A stretch of DNA of 64,000 bases, from assembly GCA_002720865.1 (NCBI GenBank), contig PBIO01000014.1, forward strand, positions 1-64,000, written 5' to 3'. A program made the translations under genes and the position numbers. Within the stretch, counting starts at the first letter, position 1. Each line of letters opens with the position of its first letter. This document shows, in pieces, positions 25,807 through 33,821 of this stretch. The notes under the pieces were generated by a model. It saw only the letters and a list, made by a program, of their open reading frames with translations. It was not told the origin of the DNA and ran no database searches. Source of the DNA: Halobacteriovorax sp. (GTDB taxonomy: Bacteria > Bdellovibrionota > Bacteriovoracia > Bacteriovoracales > Bacteriovoracaceae).

Positions 25807-26310
25807 TTATACAGAAAGGAAAGAATCAGGGTGATCCCACTGTCCTTTCTCGTAACGATATATTTTTGTTTTATCTACTTTAATTGTCCCCTCAGGAGTG
25901 AGAGTAATTTTGTACCTTTCAAGAGGTCGTGGTGCCGGACCTTCGAAATTAATTCCGTTGGTGTAGTAACCTGAACCATGACATGGACATTTGAATTTTA
26001 ATTCCGCTGGCATCCAAGTAGGAACACAACCTAAATGAGTACAGATGTTAGATAGGGCAAAAAGTTTTCCTTCTTCTTTAACCATCCAAACGCCGTAACC
26101 ATTCTTCCATCTTTCATCAACACCTTCTTCATAATCACCAACTCGACCAGCGATAAAATCCATCTCAGGTTCGAAGTTTACGTTCGGATATGAAAAACGA
26201 AAGGCCATTCCCAGAAGTCCTGCGGCTGCAGCAGTGAATGTTACCCAGGCCACACTTAGGTAAGAAAAAAATTCTCTTCGATTTAGTTTCTTGCGAGTAT
26301 CTTCGCTCAT
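25807..26310 (-). CDS. Rieske iron-sulfur protein of the bc complex
   Basis: 167 residues. The 2Fe-2S ligand boxes are CTHLGCVPTW and CPCHGSGY. An N-terminal membrane anchor (about 15-37) has an Arg-Arg-like entry, KKLNRREFFSYLSVAW, typical of Tat-exported Rieske proteins. It moves electrons from quinol at the cytochrome b Qo site to the haem c subunit. It is the first gene of the cytochrome part of the operon, preceded by a long hairpin (26352-26389) separating it from the HEAT-repeat gene. Confidence 0.96.
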   Translation of the reverse strand: MSEDTRKKLNRREFFSYLSVAWVTFTAAAAGLLGMAFRFSYPNVNFEPEMDFIAGRVGDYEEGVDERWKNGYGVWMVKEEGKLFALSNICTHLGCVPTWMPAELKFKCPCHGSGYYTNGINFEGPAPRPLERYKITLTPEGTIKVDKTKIYRYEKGQWDHPDSFLSV

Positions 26311-26351
26311 AAAAATTCCCTCTATAGGAAAGCAATTTATTAAATATACAG

Positions 26352-26389
26352 GTGTTCAAAACCCCACTCTTTATGGGTGTTTTGAACAC
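26352..26389 (-). promoter_or_regulatory. Long hairpin ahead of the Rieske gene
   Basis: A 16-bp stem with one mismatch, GTGTTCAAAAC / GTTTTGAACAC extended by CCCA/TGGG, loop of 7 (26367-26373). No T-run follows on the minus strand, so it is not a normal intrinsic terminator. It could be an operator, a processing site, or a weak terminator between the HEAT-repeat gene and the bc operon. Stop to start distance is 123 bases. Confidence 0.45.
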
Positions 26390-26433
26390 ATGATTCTACT
26401 AAAAATAAGTAGTTAGATTATGCTTACAAAGTC

Positions 26434-27285
26434 TCACTTTTTCAACAGATTTAAGGCCTCGCGAGCTTTGCTAACGACCTTTGCATTAGGCTCATTACTC
26501 ACTACAGCATTTAAAGTTTCATTAAGTTTTGACCAATTATTTTTCTGCAATGCATTTATAACGCTTAGCTTAAGTCCCGCCATTTCCGGAAGTGAAATTC
26601 CGTCTGAGTTCTTTGAACCGGCGGCCAACAAGATTTCCTTTAAGGTATCCGTAGCGTTCTCGTTTTTGAAAGGGATTAGGGCCATTGCTGCAGCGTAACG
26701 AATGCTTTTTTGATCGGCATTAAGCAGTCCTACGAGCTTTGGGACAGAGGATTCAACTTTATGAGTTCCAACCACTAAGGCAGAGGCCTGTTGCAAAGCA
26801 AAATCTTTTGAATCCAAAAGAGTTTCAACTTTGGCCCAATTAAATTTAGTTCCTTCCGGGTAACTTCCAAGAGCGACCAGTGCATGAAACTTAACATTTT
26901 TATCGGTATCTTCTAACGCACGATCTAAAAGAGGTAGGCCTTCATTTGCTTTTAAAGCACCAACCGCCACGACGATAAAATCTCGAGTTCTAGGATCTTT
27001 TGCATCATCGTAAACCCCAGATAAATTTTCTACCAACCAAGGAACTTCTTCAGCTGGAACTTGGGAGCTCGCAATTACTTTTGATAGTTCATAGGCAGCA
27101 ACCCATCTGTTCCCAAAAGTCTTAGACTGAATTTCCCTAACTAAATCTTTATAGGAGCGATCTGTTGAGAGCATCTTAGTCACACCCACAATAATAAGTG
27201 CACCTACGAGGACGATGGCGATAGGTACAACGAGGCCACCTAAAAATCTATTTTCTAATAATTTCTTCGGTGTAGCTTCTGCCAT
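26434..27285 (-). CDS. HEAT-repeat protein with membrane anchor
   Basis: 283 residues. One membrane helix (about 14-36) near the N-terminus precedes a soluble domain of alpha-helical HEAT-like repeats: NRWVAAYELSKVIA, TRDFIVVAVGAL, VKFHALVALGSYP, QQASALVVGTHK, IRYAAAMALIPF. Such repeats act in protein binding. It is upstream of the bc genes on the same strand, so a role in assembling or scaffolding the complex is plausible. The neighbouring plus-strand gene at 27393 diverges from it. Confidence 0.85.
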   Translation of the reverse strand: MAEATPKKLLENRFLGGLVVPIAIVLVGALIIVGVTKMLSTDRSYKDLVREIQSKTFGNRWVAAYELSKVIASSQVPAEEVPWLVENLSGVYDDAKDPRTRDFIVVAVGALKANEGLPLLDRALEDTDKNVKFHALVALGSYPEGTKFNWAKVETLLDSKDFALQQASALVVGTHKVESSVPKLVGLLNADQKSIRYAAAMALIPFKNENATDTLKEILLAAGSKNSDGISLPEMAGLKLSVINALQKNNWSKLNETLNAVVSNEPNAKVVSKAREALNLLKK

Positions 27286-27392
27286 TTCCCGTCCTTTCCA
27301 AACGCTTCGACTTGGTTTATGTTCCTGCTTCGCTTTTAAAGATAAGAATGGTGATTTAGCAAATTCACCCTTTTATGACAATAAAGGTATTC

Positions 27393-27938
27393 ATGGCGTA
27401 CTTATTAAGAAGTCTGATTTTACTCATGGTCCTAGGAATAGGTCTTACAATGAGCCTTGCCCACGGCTGGATAACGCTTTCCATGAGTCATATTCACGTT
27501 GCAATTCCGGCCTTTATTTACACAATATTCGCCCAAGCCTTTGTAATGTTTTATTTTATTGGCGTGGCACGCCTCGTAAAAAATGTTCACCATATTCTTC
27601 ATACTGAAGAAAATATGGAAGAACTTTTTGATGAAGCCCCGGCTGACCTAGCTCCCTACATAAAAAAAGTTGACCAGTGGTATCGTGACGCTGATCGTTC
27701 AAAAAGACAAACCGTCCCTTGGACAATTTTAATGCTGATCCTTGGAATGATTGCCTTTCTTCTTGGTGGAGCTCACGACACTAACCTGGTTGAAAAAACA
27801 ACCCACTCTGGTGTTGCTTATGGCTTTATCGCCGCCATGTTAATTGGATTTTTTAGACAGTGGTATTATCTAGGTAAGGCACATGTCCTTCTTAGAAAAT
27901 TAAAAGCTCAGTTTGAAATTCCTGACGCTCAAATGTGA
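27393..27938 (+). CDS. Polytopic membrane protein of unknown function
   Basis: 181 residues, about four hydrophobic segments: MAYLLRSLILLMVLGIGLTM, VAIPAFIYTIFAQAFVMFYFIGVARL, VPWTILMLILGMIAFLLGG and a last YGFIAAMLIGFFRQW. His residues (AHGWITL, HIHVAI, VHHILH) are scattered at the membrane faces and could bind a metal or haem. I chose ATG 27393 because AAGG lies five bases upstream; an in-frame ATG at 27375 has none. Divergent from the HEAT-repeat and bc operon, so a respiratory link is possible. Family not recognised. Confidence 0.8.
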   Translation: MAYLLRSLILLMVLGIGLTMSLAHGWITLSMSHIHVAIPAFIYTIFAQAFVMFYFIGVARLVKNVHHILHTEENMEELFDEAPADLAPYIKKVDQWYRDADRSKRQTVPWTILMLILGMIAFLLGGAHDTNLVEKTTHSGVAYGFIAAMLIGFFRQWYYLGKAHVLLRKLKAQFEIPDAQM

Positions 27939-27939
27939 T

Positions 27940-29241
27940 TTAAATATCCTTAACCCAAATAAAAACCCGGTTTTTTCCTGGGGGATTTCTTCGCACTCGG
28001 GTTCTACTTTCATAAAGGATAGCTTCTTCTTGATTCATAACCTGCGCCATAAATTCTTTTAGATGTAGCCTAGGAACAAAAATATTATAGTAAACTCCGC
28101 CAGGAACTAACTGACCCGGTTTTACATTATCAACTTGTGAAACATCGTATTTATTTAAAAGTTTATTAAGTCTTCTCTTTGTTGAAGTCAGATTAACAGA
28201 CTTAACCATCACTCGATAAACTTTAGTATGTCCGTATCGACTTTCTCGATAACCTCTTTTTAGAAGTTCTTCGTAATCAGACTGCTCAAGGTCTGCTGCA
28301 CTAAAATCTTTTGGAAGTGAATCCCAGGAAGTTAAAACAACCTCAGACTCCACCTCAAAACGTTGCTCTTCAAAATCATTGATAAATGTTTTTGAGTCAT
28401 CAACTTCATCAAGGTCTTCGATATTTAAGGAGAAGTCTGAATTTTTAGCTTCGGCATCAGCTGGTGGTTTAAAAGTTAACGCCTTATCTAGCCATTTAAA
28501 CTGAGGTTCATAAACACCAATTTTTTCAACTAGATATTTTTCATAAAATTTATTTCCATATTTTACGGCGTAAACAAGAGCGGTCCCCACTAAAAGGAGG
28601 ACGGCAACTTCTCTAACTATCCCAAGCTGCTCTTTAAAAGTAGCCCTACTTTTAATCATCTTGAAGTCAAAATTAGGATGGTAGATATCTTTTTTCATCT
28701 TACGAATAAAAGAGCTCCATTCTTCATAAAGAGTTACTTCAAGAGTTGGCATTATTTCATCTGGCCCTGTTCCAAATTCAATCTCAGGAAACTCAACAAT
28801 TTTGCAAAGACCCTCAAATGTTAAATTAACATTGGGGTTAGTTGGATGAACGATTTGAAAGCACTCGCTTAGCTTTTCATCTTCATGCGGAGCAAATTCT
28901 AAAAAGAAATTTCTAAGGACTGAAGAAATTATAGATAAACTCAAGCCACTTTTTTGTGAAAGATCTAGGATAGAAATATTTTTGTTAATAAAGGCAAAGC
29001 TAATGAATTTTTCTTTTAACCAATTAAACCAAGATGAAAGTGGTCCAATCTTTGATTGAGAATAAGCATAATCAAAACGCTGAACTAATTGCTCAAAAGA
29101 AAGTCCTTCAATAAAGAATGAGTCCCAAAAATCTTCGAACTCGTCTCTGTATCGACCTTGCCAAGTAATCGCTTCTAGCTCTAAGTTGAGCCATGTACGA
29201 AACTGATCAAAGTCTTCTTTATTAAAGTTTAACTCTTTCAT
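27940..29241 (-). CDS. Unknown protein with central membrane span
   Basis: 433 residues. The N-terminal half is soluble and helical; SILDLSQKSGLSLSIISSVLRNFFLEF resembles a helix-turn-helix, but this is weak (key residues SQKSG, SLSIISSVLR). A single membrane span follows at about residues 212-229 (REVAVLLLVGTALVYAV). The C-terminal part is an alpha-beta region with FNDFEEQRFEVESEV and ends in VFIWVKDI. It overlaps the thiolase stop codon region as ATGA, so it is cotranscribed with it. I recognise no family. Confidence 0.75.
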   Translation of the reverse strand: MKELNFNKEDFDQFRTWLNLELEAITWQGRYRDEFEDFWDSFFIEGLSFEQLVQRFDYAYSQSKIGPLSSWFNWLKEKFISFAFINKNISILDLSQKSGLSLSIISSVLRNFFLEFAPHEDEKLSECFQIVHPTNPNVNLTFEGLCKIVEFPEIEFGTGPDEIMPTLEVTLYEEWSSFIRKMKKDIYHPNFDFKMIKSRATFKEQLGIVREVAVLLLVGTALVYAVKYGNKFYEKYLVEKIGVYEPQFKWLDKALTFKPPADAEAKNSDFSLNIEDLDEVDDSKTFINDFEEQRFEVESEVVLTSWDSLPKDFSAADLEQSDYEELLKRGYRESRYGHTKVYRVMVKSVNLTSTKRRLNKLLNKYDVSQVDNVKPGQLVPGGVYYNIFVPRLHLKEFMAQVMNQEEAILYESRTRVRRNPPGKNRVFIWVKDI

Positions 29242-30434
29242 TTAACCGATTTTAGTAGAACAGAAATTCCCTGCCCTCCACCAATACAAGCACTGGCTAT
29301 ACCAAATTCTATGTCATTGGCCTTAAGCTGTCTTGCAAGAGTCAATGAAATTCTCGTCCCAGTTGCCGCCAGAGGGTGCCCAATGGCCACTGCTCCACCC
29401 CAAATATTTAATTTTTCATCAGGAATACTCAATTCTTTTTGACAAGAAATTACCTGACTGGCGAAAGCTTCATTAATCTCAATTAATCCAATATCAGAAA
29501 TGGACTTTTTATTTCTTTCAAGTAGTTCATTGATTGCTGGAACAGGTCCAATTCCCATAATTGTTGGATCTACTCCTACAACCCTACCATCAACAATTTC
29601 AGCCAGAGGTGTTACGCCATTTTTATTACAATATTCTTCACTGGCGACAACAACCATAGCGGAACCATCGACGATTCCTGAGGCCGTGGCCGGTGTTACT
29701 GTTCCTTCTTTCTTAAAGCTGGTTCTGAGCTTGGCCATACCTTCAATATTTATATCTTCCCTTGGGTGTTCATCAATTTCCAAAGTTCCTCTTTTTAATT
29801 CAAAAGGTGTTATTTCTTCTTTAAAGTTTCCGGCAGCCTGGGCAGCTAGATATTTTTTATGAGAGTTAACAGAGTAAACCTCACACTCTTCTCTTGTTAG
29901 TGAATATTTCTCAGCTAGGTTCTCTGCTGTAATTCCCATAGGGCAGCCAGAATGCTTATCAGTAAGGCTATCTAATAAAAAATCTACGGTCTGAAGAGCG
30001 CCATATTTTGTTCCAAACCTACCTCCATAAACTGCATGTGGGGCCATGGACATATTTTCAGTTCCACCTGCTAATACACAGCTCGCTTCTCCAAGTCTTA
30101 TTAATCTAACAGCATCTAAGATAGATTGAACTCCAGAACCACATAATCGATTTAAAAGATAAGCTGGCTTTTCCATTGGAACGCCAATCTTAAGACCCAC
30201 ATGTCTCGCCCCATAAAGAGTATCTGTTGAGGAAGGAAGTACATTACCTAAAATTACATGATCAATATCCTCAGGCTTCACGCCAGAAGATTCAAGAGCT
30301 CCCTTACTAGCACAAACTGAAAGATCTACAGGGGTTACACCTGCTAAGCTTCCACCAAATTTTCCAAAAGCTGTTCTTTTTCCGTTAACTAGGAAAATTT
30401 TTCCTGAGTATATATCCTGACTAATTTGGGACAT
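29238..30434 (-). CDS. Acetyl-CoA C-acyltransferase (thiolase)
   Basis: 398 residues. Thiolases form or cleave 3-oxoacyl-CoA. The acyl-carrying Cys is in NRLCGSGVQS, the active-site His in AIGHPLAATG, and the second Cys in ASACIGGGQG; NEAFASQV is also present. I chose ATG 30434 with GGGAGG upstream; the frame opens earlier at 30491 but that part is outside the family. The specificity (acetoacetyl-CoA synthesis or beta-oxidation) cannot be read. Divergent from the coiled-coil/FliG-like pair. Confidence 0.93.
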   Translation of the reverse strand: MSQISQDIYSGKIFLVNGKRTAFGKFGGSLAGVTPVDLSVCASKGALESSGVKPEDIDHVILGNVLPSSTDTLYGARHVGLKIGVPMEKPAYLLNRLCGSGVQSILDAVRLIRLGEASCVLAGGTENMSMAPHAVYGGRFGTKYGALQTVDFLLDSLTDKHSGCPMGITAENLAEKYSLTREECEVYSVNSHKKYLAAQAAGNFKEEITPFELKRGTLEIDEHPREDINIEGMAKLRTSFKKEGTVTPATASGIVDGSAMVVVASEEYCNKNGVTPLAEIVDGRVVGVDPTIMGIGPVPAINELLERNKKSISDIGLIEINEAFASQVISCQKELSIPDEKLNIWGGAVAIGHPLAATGTRISLTLARQLKANDIEFGIASACIGGGQGISVLLKSVK

Positions 30435-30517
30435 ATTTGCCTCCCCTTGAATAGAGTTCATTCTCCACGATAACCTTATATTAGGGCGCATTGCCCAGTA
30501 AACACTAAAAGGTCACT

Positions 30518-30943
30518 ATGGCAGAAATCACTCAAGCTAAAGCGAACAGATTCAAGGAAATGGAAACCAAACGCCATTCCCTAGAGATGCGTAAACTTAG
30601 CGGAAAGAATGAAAAAATCTATAAGGACAATGTAAAAGCTAATGAAAAAGAGCTTAATAAAATGCGATCTGAGTTTGAGGTCACTAAATTAAATCTAGAA
30701 AATGAGCTAGAGCGAAAATTAAAAAGTGTTCAGATGGCCCATAAAGTAAAAATCAGAGATGAGAATAGAAGACTCGGCCAAGAGCTAGATGAGTTAAAAA
30801 AGTCCCATGATAATAAAGTCATGGAGACTAAAGAAACTCAAAGAGCACAGCTTGAAAAAATGATGAACGAGCATAAAGAAAGTATTGATACAGCTCGTAC
30901 TCAATATAAAAAATCAATAAATAAATATCAATTCGACGCGTAG
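30518..30943 (+). CDS. Coiled-coil protein upstream of a FliG-like gene
   Basis: 141 residues, almost entirely one long charged coiled coil without membrane segments: KRHSLEMRKLSGKNEKI, NELERKLKSVQMAHKVKI, MMNEHKESIDTARTQ. No catalytic motif. It ends 10 bases before the FliG-like gene and shares its operon, so the two may interact, in the manner of FliH or FliJ type helpers of motor proteins. The AAGG ribosome-binding site is five bases ahead of the ATG. Sequence alone gives no function. Confidence 0.75.
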   Translation: MAEITQAKANRFKEMETKRHSLEMRKLSGKNEKIYKDNVKANEKELNKMRSEFEVTKLNLENELERKLKSVQMAHKVKIRDENRRLGQELDELKKSHDNKVMETKETQRAQLEKMMNEHKESIDTARTQYKKSINKYQFDA

Positions 30944-30953
30944 GAGTTAGTGG

Positions 30954-31388
30954 ATGTCAGTTAATGCGGAACAAAGTCAGCAAGGTGTTTTTATCAACGG
31001 TAAAGCTCAGGTTATCGAGATGCTAAAGTATATGCAGCCGGAAGAAAGAGAACTCCTGCTGAAAAATATTAAGGCCCGTAATCCACAATTAGCAATTGAG
31101 CTTACAGAAAACTGTCTAACTTTTAACGATCTAAATAGACTAGGTGATGAAGAGCTTCACCTTATATTCAATTATGTAAAACCTGCAATTTGGGGTCTTG
31201 CCCTAAAAAACACACCTAGAGATTTTCAAAGAAGAGTCCTAAGTCTCGCACCAAGAGATTATGCTGAGCAAGCTTATCAGATCCTCACAACAACACTTAA
31301 AAACGAAGAAAGGGATACCAAAAGAGCACAACAAAAGATTGTCTCTATTCTTGGAAACCTTCTAAAAAGACGTCAGATTAGCATTTAG
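30954..31388 (+). CDS. Stand-alone FliG C-terminal-domain-like protein
   Basis: 144 residues. FLNDLNRLGDEELHLIFNYV-like region (LTFNDLNRLGDEEL...), followed by AIWGLALKNTPRDFQRRVLSLAPRDYAEQ and AQQKIVSILGNLLKRRQISI, resembles the FliG pattern of FEDL-xxLDDRxIQxLLREV, LALKGAxxELRxKI, and EAQQKIVxIxRxLxxxGEI. FliG is the rotor protein of the flagellar motor; the full protein is about 330 residues. Here only the middle/C-terminal part is present, with no N-terminal domain for FliF binding. It may act in a separate machine or be a motor accessory. GGAG lies upstream of the start. Confidence 0.75.
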   Translation: MSVNAEQSQQGVFINGKAQVIEMLKYMQPEERELLLKNIKARNPQLAIELTENCLTFNDLNRLGDEELHLIFNYVKPAIWGLALKNTPRDFQRRVLSLAPRDYAEQAYQILTTTLKNEERDTKRAQQKIVSILGNLLKRRQISI

Positions 31389-31411
31389 ATTTTTTTAAAA
31401 AAACTTAGAAA

Positions 31412-31879
31412 TTACTTCTTTAAACCGCGGCGTTTTCTATAATCATCTATTGATTTTCTAAAACTCTTTTCAGTTTTAGCATCAACTTCCCCGCCATGAT
31501 CAGTTATGTCATCGACGATCCTATGCTCTCTGAGCATGTCTATAGAGCCTCTCAGACGATCTGATAGGGTGATCATGATATTGGAAACCCAATCAGGACA
31601 TTCTTTAATAACTTTTCTAATATCACTTTTTTTAACCATGATTACTGTAGTAGGGGCTGTCGCAATGGCGGATACACTTCTTGGCTCATCACTAAAAATA
31701 GAAAGCTCTCCGATGAAGTCTTTGCTTCTTGCTACTGAAATTGGAATGAGGCGATCCTTATCTTCTTTAAAGATTCTGATTTCACCTGAGGCAACAATAT
31801 AAAGGAAACTACTGGGCTCCCCTTCAGCAAAAATTACTGTCCCTTCTTTATAATCAACTGGTTTATCAAAGCTCGCCAT
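31412..31879 (-). CDS. Cyclic-nucleotide-binding-domain protein
   Basis: 155 residues, one cNMP-binding beta-roll: VIFAEGEPSSFLYIVASGEIRIF, SKDFIGELSIFSDEPRSVSAIATAPTTVIMV. The phosphate-binding cassette GELSIFSDEPRSVSA is present in standard form. No DNA-binding or effector domain follows; a C-terminal charged helical tail does. It overlaps the ppx gene by 14 bases. It probably senses cAMP or cGMP and binds a partner protein. Partner unknown. Confidence 0.88.
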   Translation of the reverse strand: MASFDKPVDYKEGTVIFAEGEPSSFLYIVASGEIRIFKEDKDRLIPISVARSKDFIGELSIFSDEPRSVSAIATAPTTVIMVKKSDIRKVIKECPDWVSNIMITLSDRLRGSIDMLREHRIVDDITDHGGEVDAKTEKSFRKSIDDYRKRRGLKK

Positions 31880-32789
31880 ACTTAGAATCTATTGTACCAG
31901 CAAAAAGCGTTCCGTACCTCAATCCAAAGGTAGAAATTTCAAAAGATTTTATTTTTAATCTTTTTCCCATTTTTAGACCAAGCTTTGCTCCGGCCAGAAT
32001 ACTTTTTGCTCTTTTCCCCAAAAAGGGGAATTTCTCCTGTAATTGCTCTGGGTCAAGGTTTTGGATAGATTCGAAAAAGGCCAGATACTTATCAAAGGTA
32101 ATAGCTGAGCCATTTACTTCGTTACTATCATATTTTTTTAGTCCCTTGATCATTCCGCCTAAACTAACCATGCTTCCTGCGACGCAAAGAAGATAATCAG
32201 ATTCAAAGTGATTAAGCTCTTCATTATTTAAGAGCTCGTCTAATTTTTGCTCAAAGGTTCCTTCTTTAACCCAATCTGTTCCACGAACAGACCCGACCGG
32301 AAGGCTAATAGTTCTCGTAATTTCAAAGGGATTTTTATTAATCAGAATAAGCTCCGTACTCGCCCCTCCGACATCCATAATTACAGCATTCTCTGGCTCA
32401 AAATTATGCCCTTTAATTACTCCAAGAGAAGTGTAGTAGGCCTCACCTTCAGCATTGATAATAGTTACTTTAAAACCAAGCTCAGTTTTTACTTTATCAA
32501 ATAAGGACTTAGAGTTTTTTGCTACCCTAGAAGCTTCAGTTGCTGTCACAATAACTGAGCCTGGGTCTATGCCAATAGATTCTACCTTTTCTTTATAATC
32601 TCTCAAGGCAGCATAGGTATCTTCTATCGATTGTGGATGAAACTCTCCAGTTTTATCTAAATCTTTTCCAAGACTGGTCACATGAGTCTCATTAAAAATT
32701 TCTTTATAAGTAAAAGGTTTTTCAATTACTTCGGCTGCTAAAAGCAATACGGTGTTGGAACCAATATCTATCGACGCTCGTTTTTCCAT
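31866..32789 (-). CDS. Ppx/GppA family phosphatase
   Basis: 307 residues, actin-like ATPase fold. The opening SIDIGSNTVLLLAAEV and NAVIMDVGGASTELILI are the two nucleotide-binding loops. It is the shorter form without the C-terminal HD domain, so it could hydrolyse polyphosphate or pppGpp. Which of the two is open. It lies directly behind mtnA without a gap and overlaps the cNMP-binding gene. Confidence 0.9.
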   Translation of the reverse strand: MEKRASIDIGSNTVLLLAAEVIEKPFTYKEIFNETHVTSLGKDLDKTGEFHPQSIEDTYAALRDYKEKVESIGIDPGSVIVTATEASRVAKNSKSLFDKVKTELGFKVTIINAEGEAYYTSLGVIKGHNFEPENAVIMDVGGASTELILINKNPFEITRTISLPVGSVRGTDWVKEGTFEQKLDELLNNEELNHFESDYLLCVAGSMVSLGGMIKGLKKYDSNEVNGSAITFDKYLAFFESIQNLDPEQLQEKFPFLGKRAKSILAGAKLGLKMGKRLKIKSFEISTFGLRYGTLFAGTIDSKYGEL

Positions 32790-33821
32790 TTAGCTCTCTA
32801 CAACTTTTGTTAAACTTTCTGTGGAGATTGGTTCAGCTATCAGACCTTTCTCGCAGACAATTCCCGTAATATTTTTTGCTCGAGTAACATCAAAACTTGG
32901 ATTCAGTGCTCCACTTCCATGCGGAGCAATCCTCGCACTAAGTGCATTCAGTATTTCCTCTTCAGGTCTTAGCTCTATCTCAATTTCATCACCAGTTTTC
33001 GAAGCCATATCAAATGAGCTAGTTGGGGCCACAACATAAAAAGGTATTCCATAATACTTTGCTACGATTGCAAGTGAAGAAGATCCAATTTTATTAGCGG
33101 TGTCTCCATTGGAAACAATTCTATCAGCTCCAATAAAAATCGCGTCGACAAGCTTATTTTCTAAAATATAACTAAAGGCTCCCTCAACTGTAATTTTATG
33201 AGGAATATTTTCCTTAATTAGCTCGTATGCCGTTAGCCTTCCCCCTTGAAGATAGGGTCTTGTTTCTGAAGCATAAACCATTTCAATTTTATCTTGTGAA
33301 GCAAGATGAGATATTACGCCTAAAGCAGTTCCCATTGGACCACAGGCCAAGGCACCAGTATTACAAAGAGTCATTAATCTAAGTTTTCTATCCCCAAACT
33401 TTTTCTCTAAATCTGCCTGAGCGATTTTGGCCATTGTTAAGTTGTTTTCGTGAAGAAGATCCATTTGCTCTTGAGCAAATTTCCTAAGATTTTTTTCATA
33501 AGAGCCTAAGTCTTTCTTAGCAATCTCTACGGCCCTATCAACTTCGTAGGCGAGATTAACAGCTGTTGGTCTTGCTTCCTTTAGATAATCTGCTGATTTT
33601 TGAATTTGTTCTAATGAATAATTCGGATTATTAATTATATCAAGAACCATCCCCCATAGTGCTGTGAAGCCGATAAGAGGAGCTCCTCTTACCACCATAA
33701 CTCTAATAGAATCAAAACATTCTTCAAGATTAGTCACCTCAACATAGGTTTCTTCCAGTGGTAGTTTTCTTTGATCAATTAATTTTAAAATGTCATTTTC
33801 CCAAATAAGCGGCTGTATCAT
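32790..33821 (-). CDS. mtnA: S-methyl-5-thioribose-1-phosphate isomerase
   Basis: 343 residues, the usual length. It isomerises the ribose phosphate of the methionine salvage pathway to the ribulose form. Expected catalytic Cys in TLCNTGALACGPMGTALG and Asp in IFIGADRIVSNGDTANKIGS. RGAPLIGFTALWG at about residue 45 is also diagnostic. Overlap of four bases with the AsmA-like gene shows translational coupling. No other methionine-salvage gene is in the window. Confidence 0.95.
   Translation of the reverse strand: MIQPLIWENDILKLIDQRKLPLEETYVEVTNLEECFDSIRVMVVRGAPLIGFTALWGMVLDIINNPNYSLEQIQKSADYLKEARPTAVNLAYEVDRAVEIAKKDLGSYEKNLRKFAQEQMDLLHENNLTMAKIAQADLEKKFGDRKLRLMTLCNTGALACGPMGTALGVISHLASQDKIEMVYASETRPYLQGGRLTAYELIKENIPHKITVEGAFSYILENKLVDAIFIGADRIVSNGDTANKIGSSSLAIVAKYYGIPFYVVAPTSSFDMASKTGDEIEIELRPEEEILNALSARIAPHGSGALNPSFDVTRAKNITGIVCEKGLIAEPISTESLTKVVES

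Noticed and set aside
27215-27607. Plus-strand frame of 130 codons across the HEAT/membrane-protein spacer
   Set aside because: It overlaps two better genes in other frames and has no ribosome-binding site or recognisable segment.
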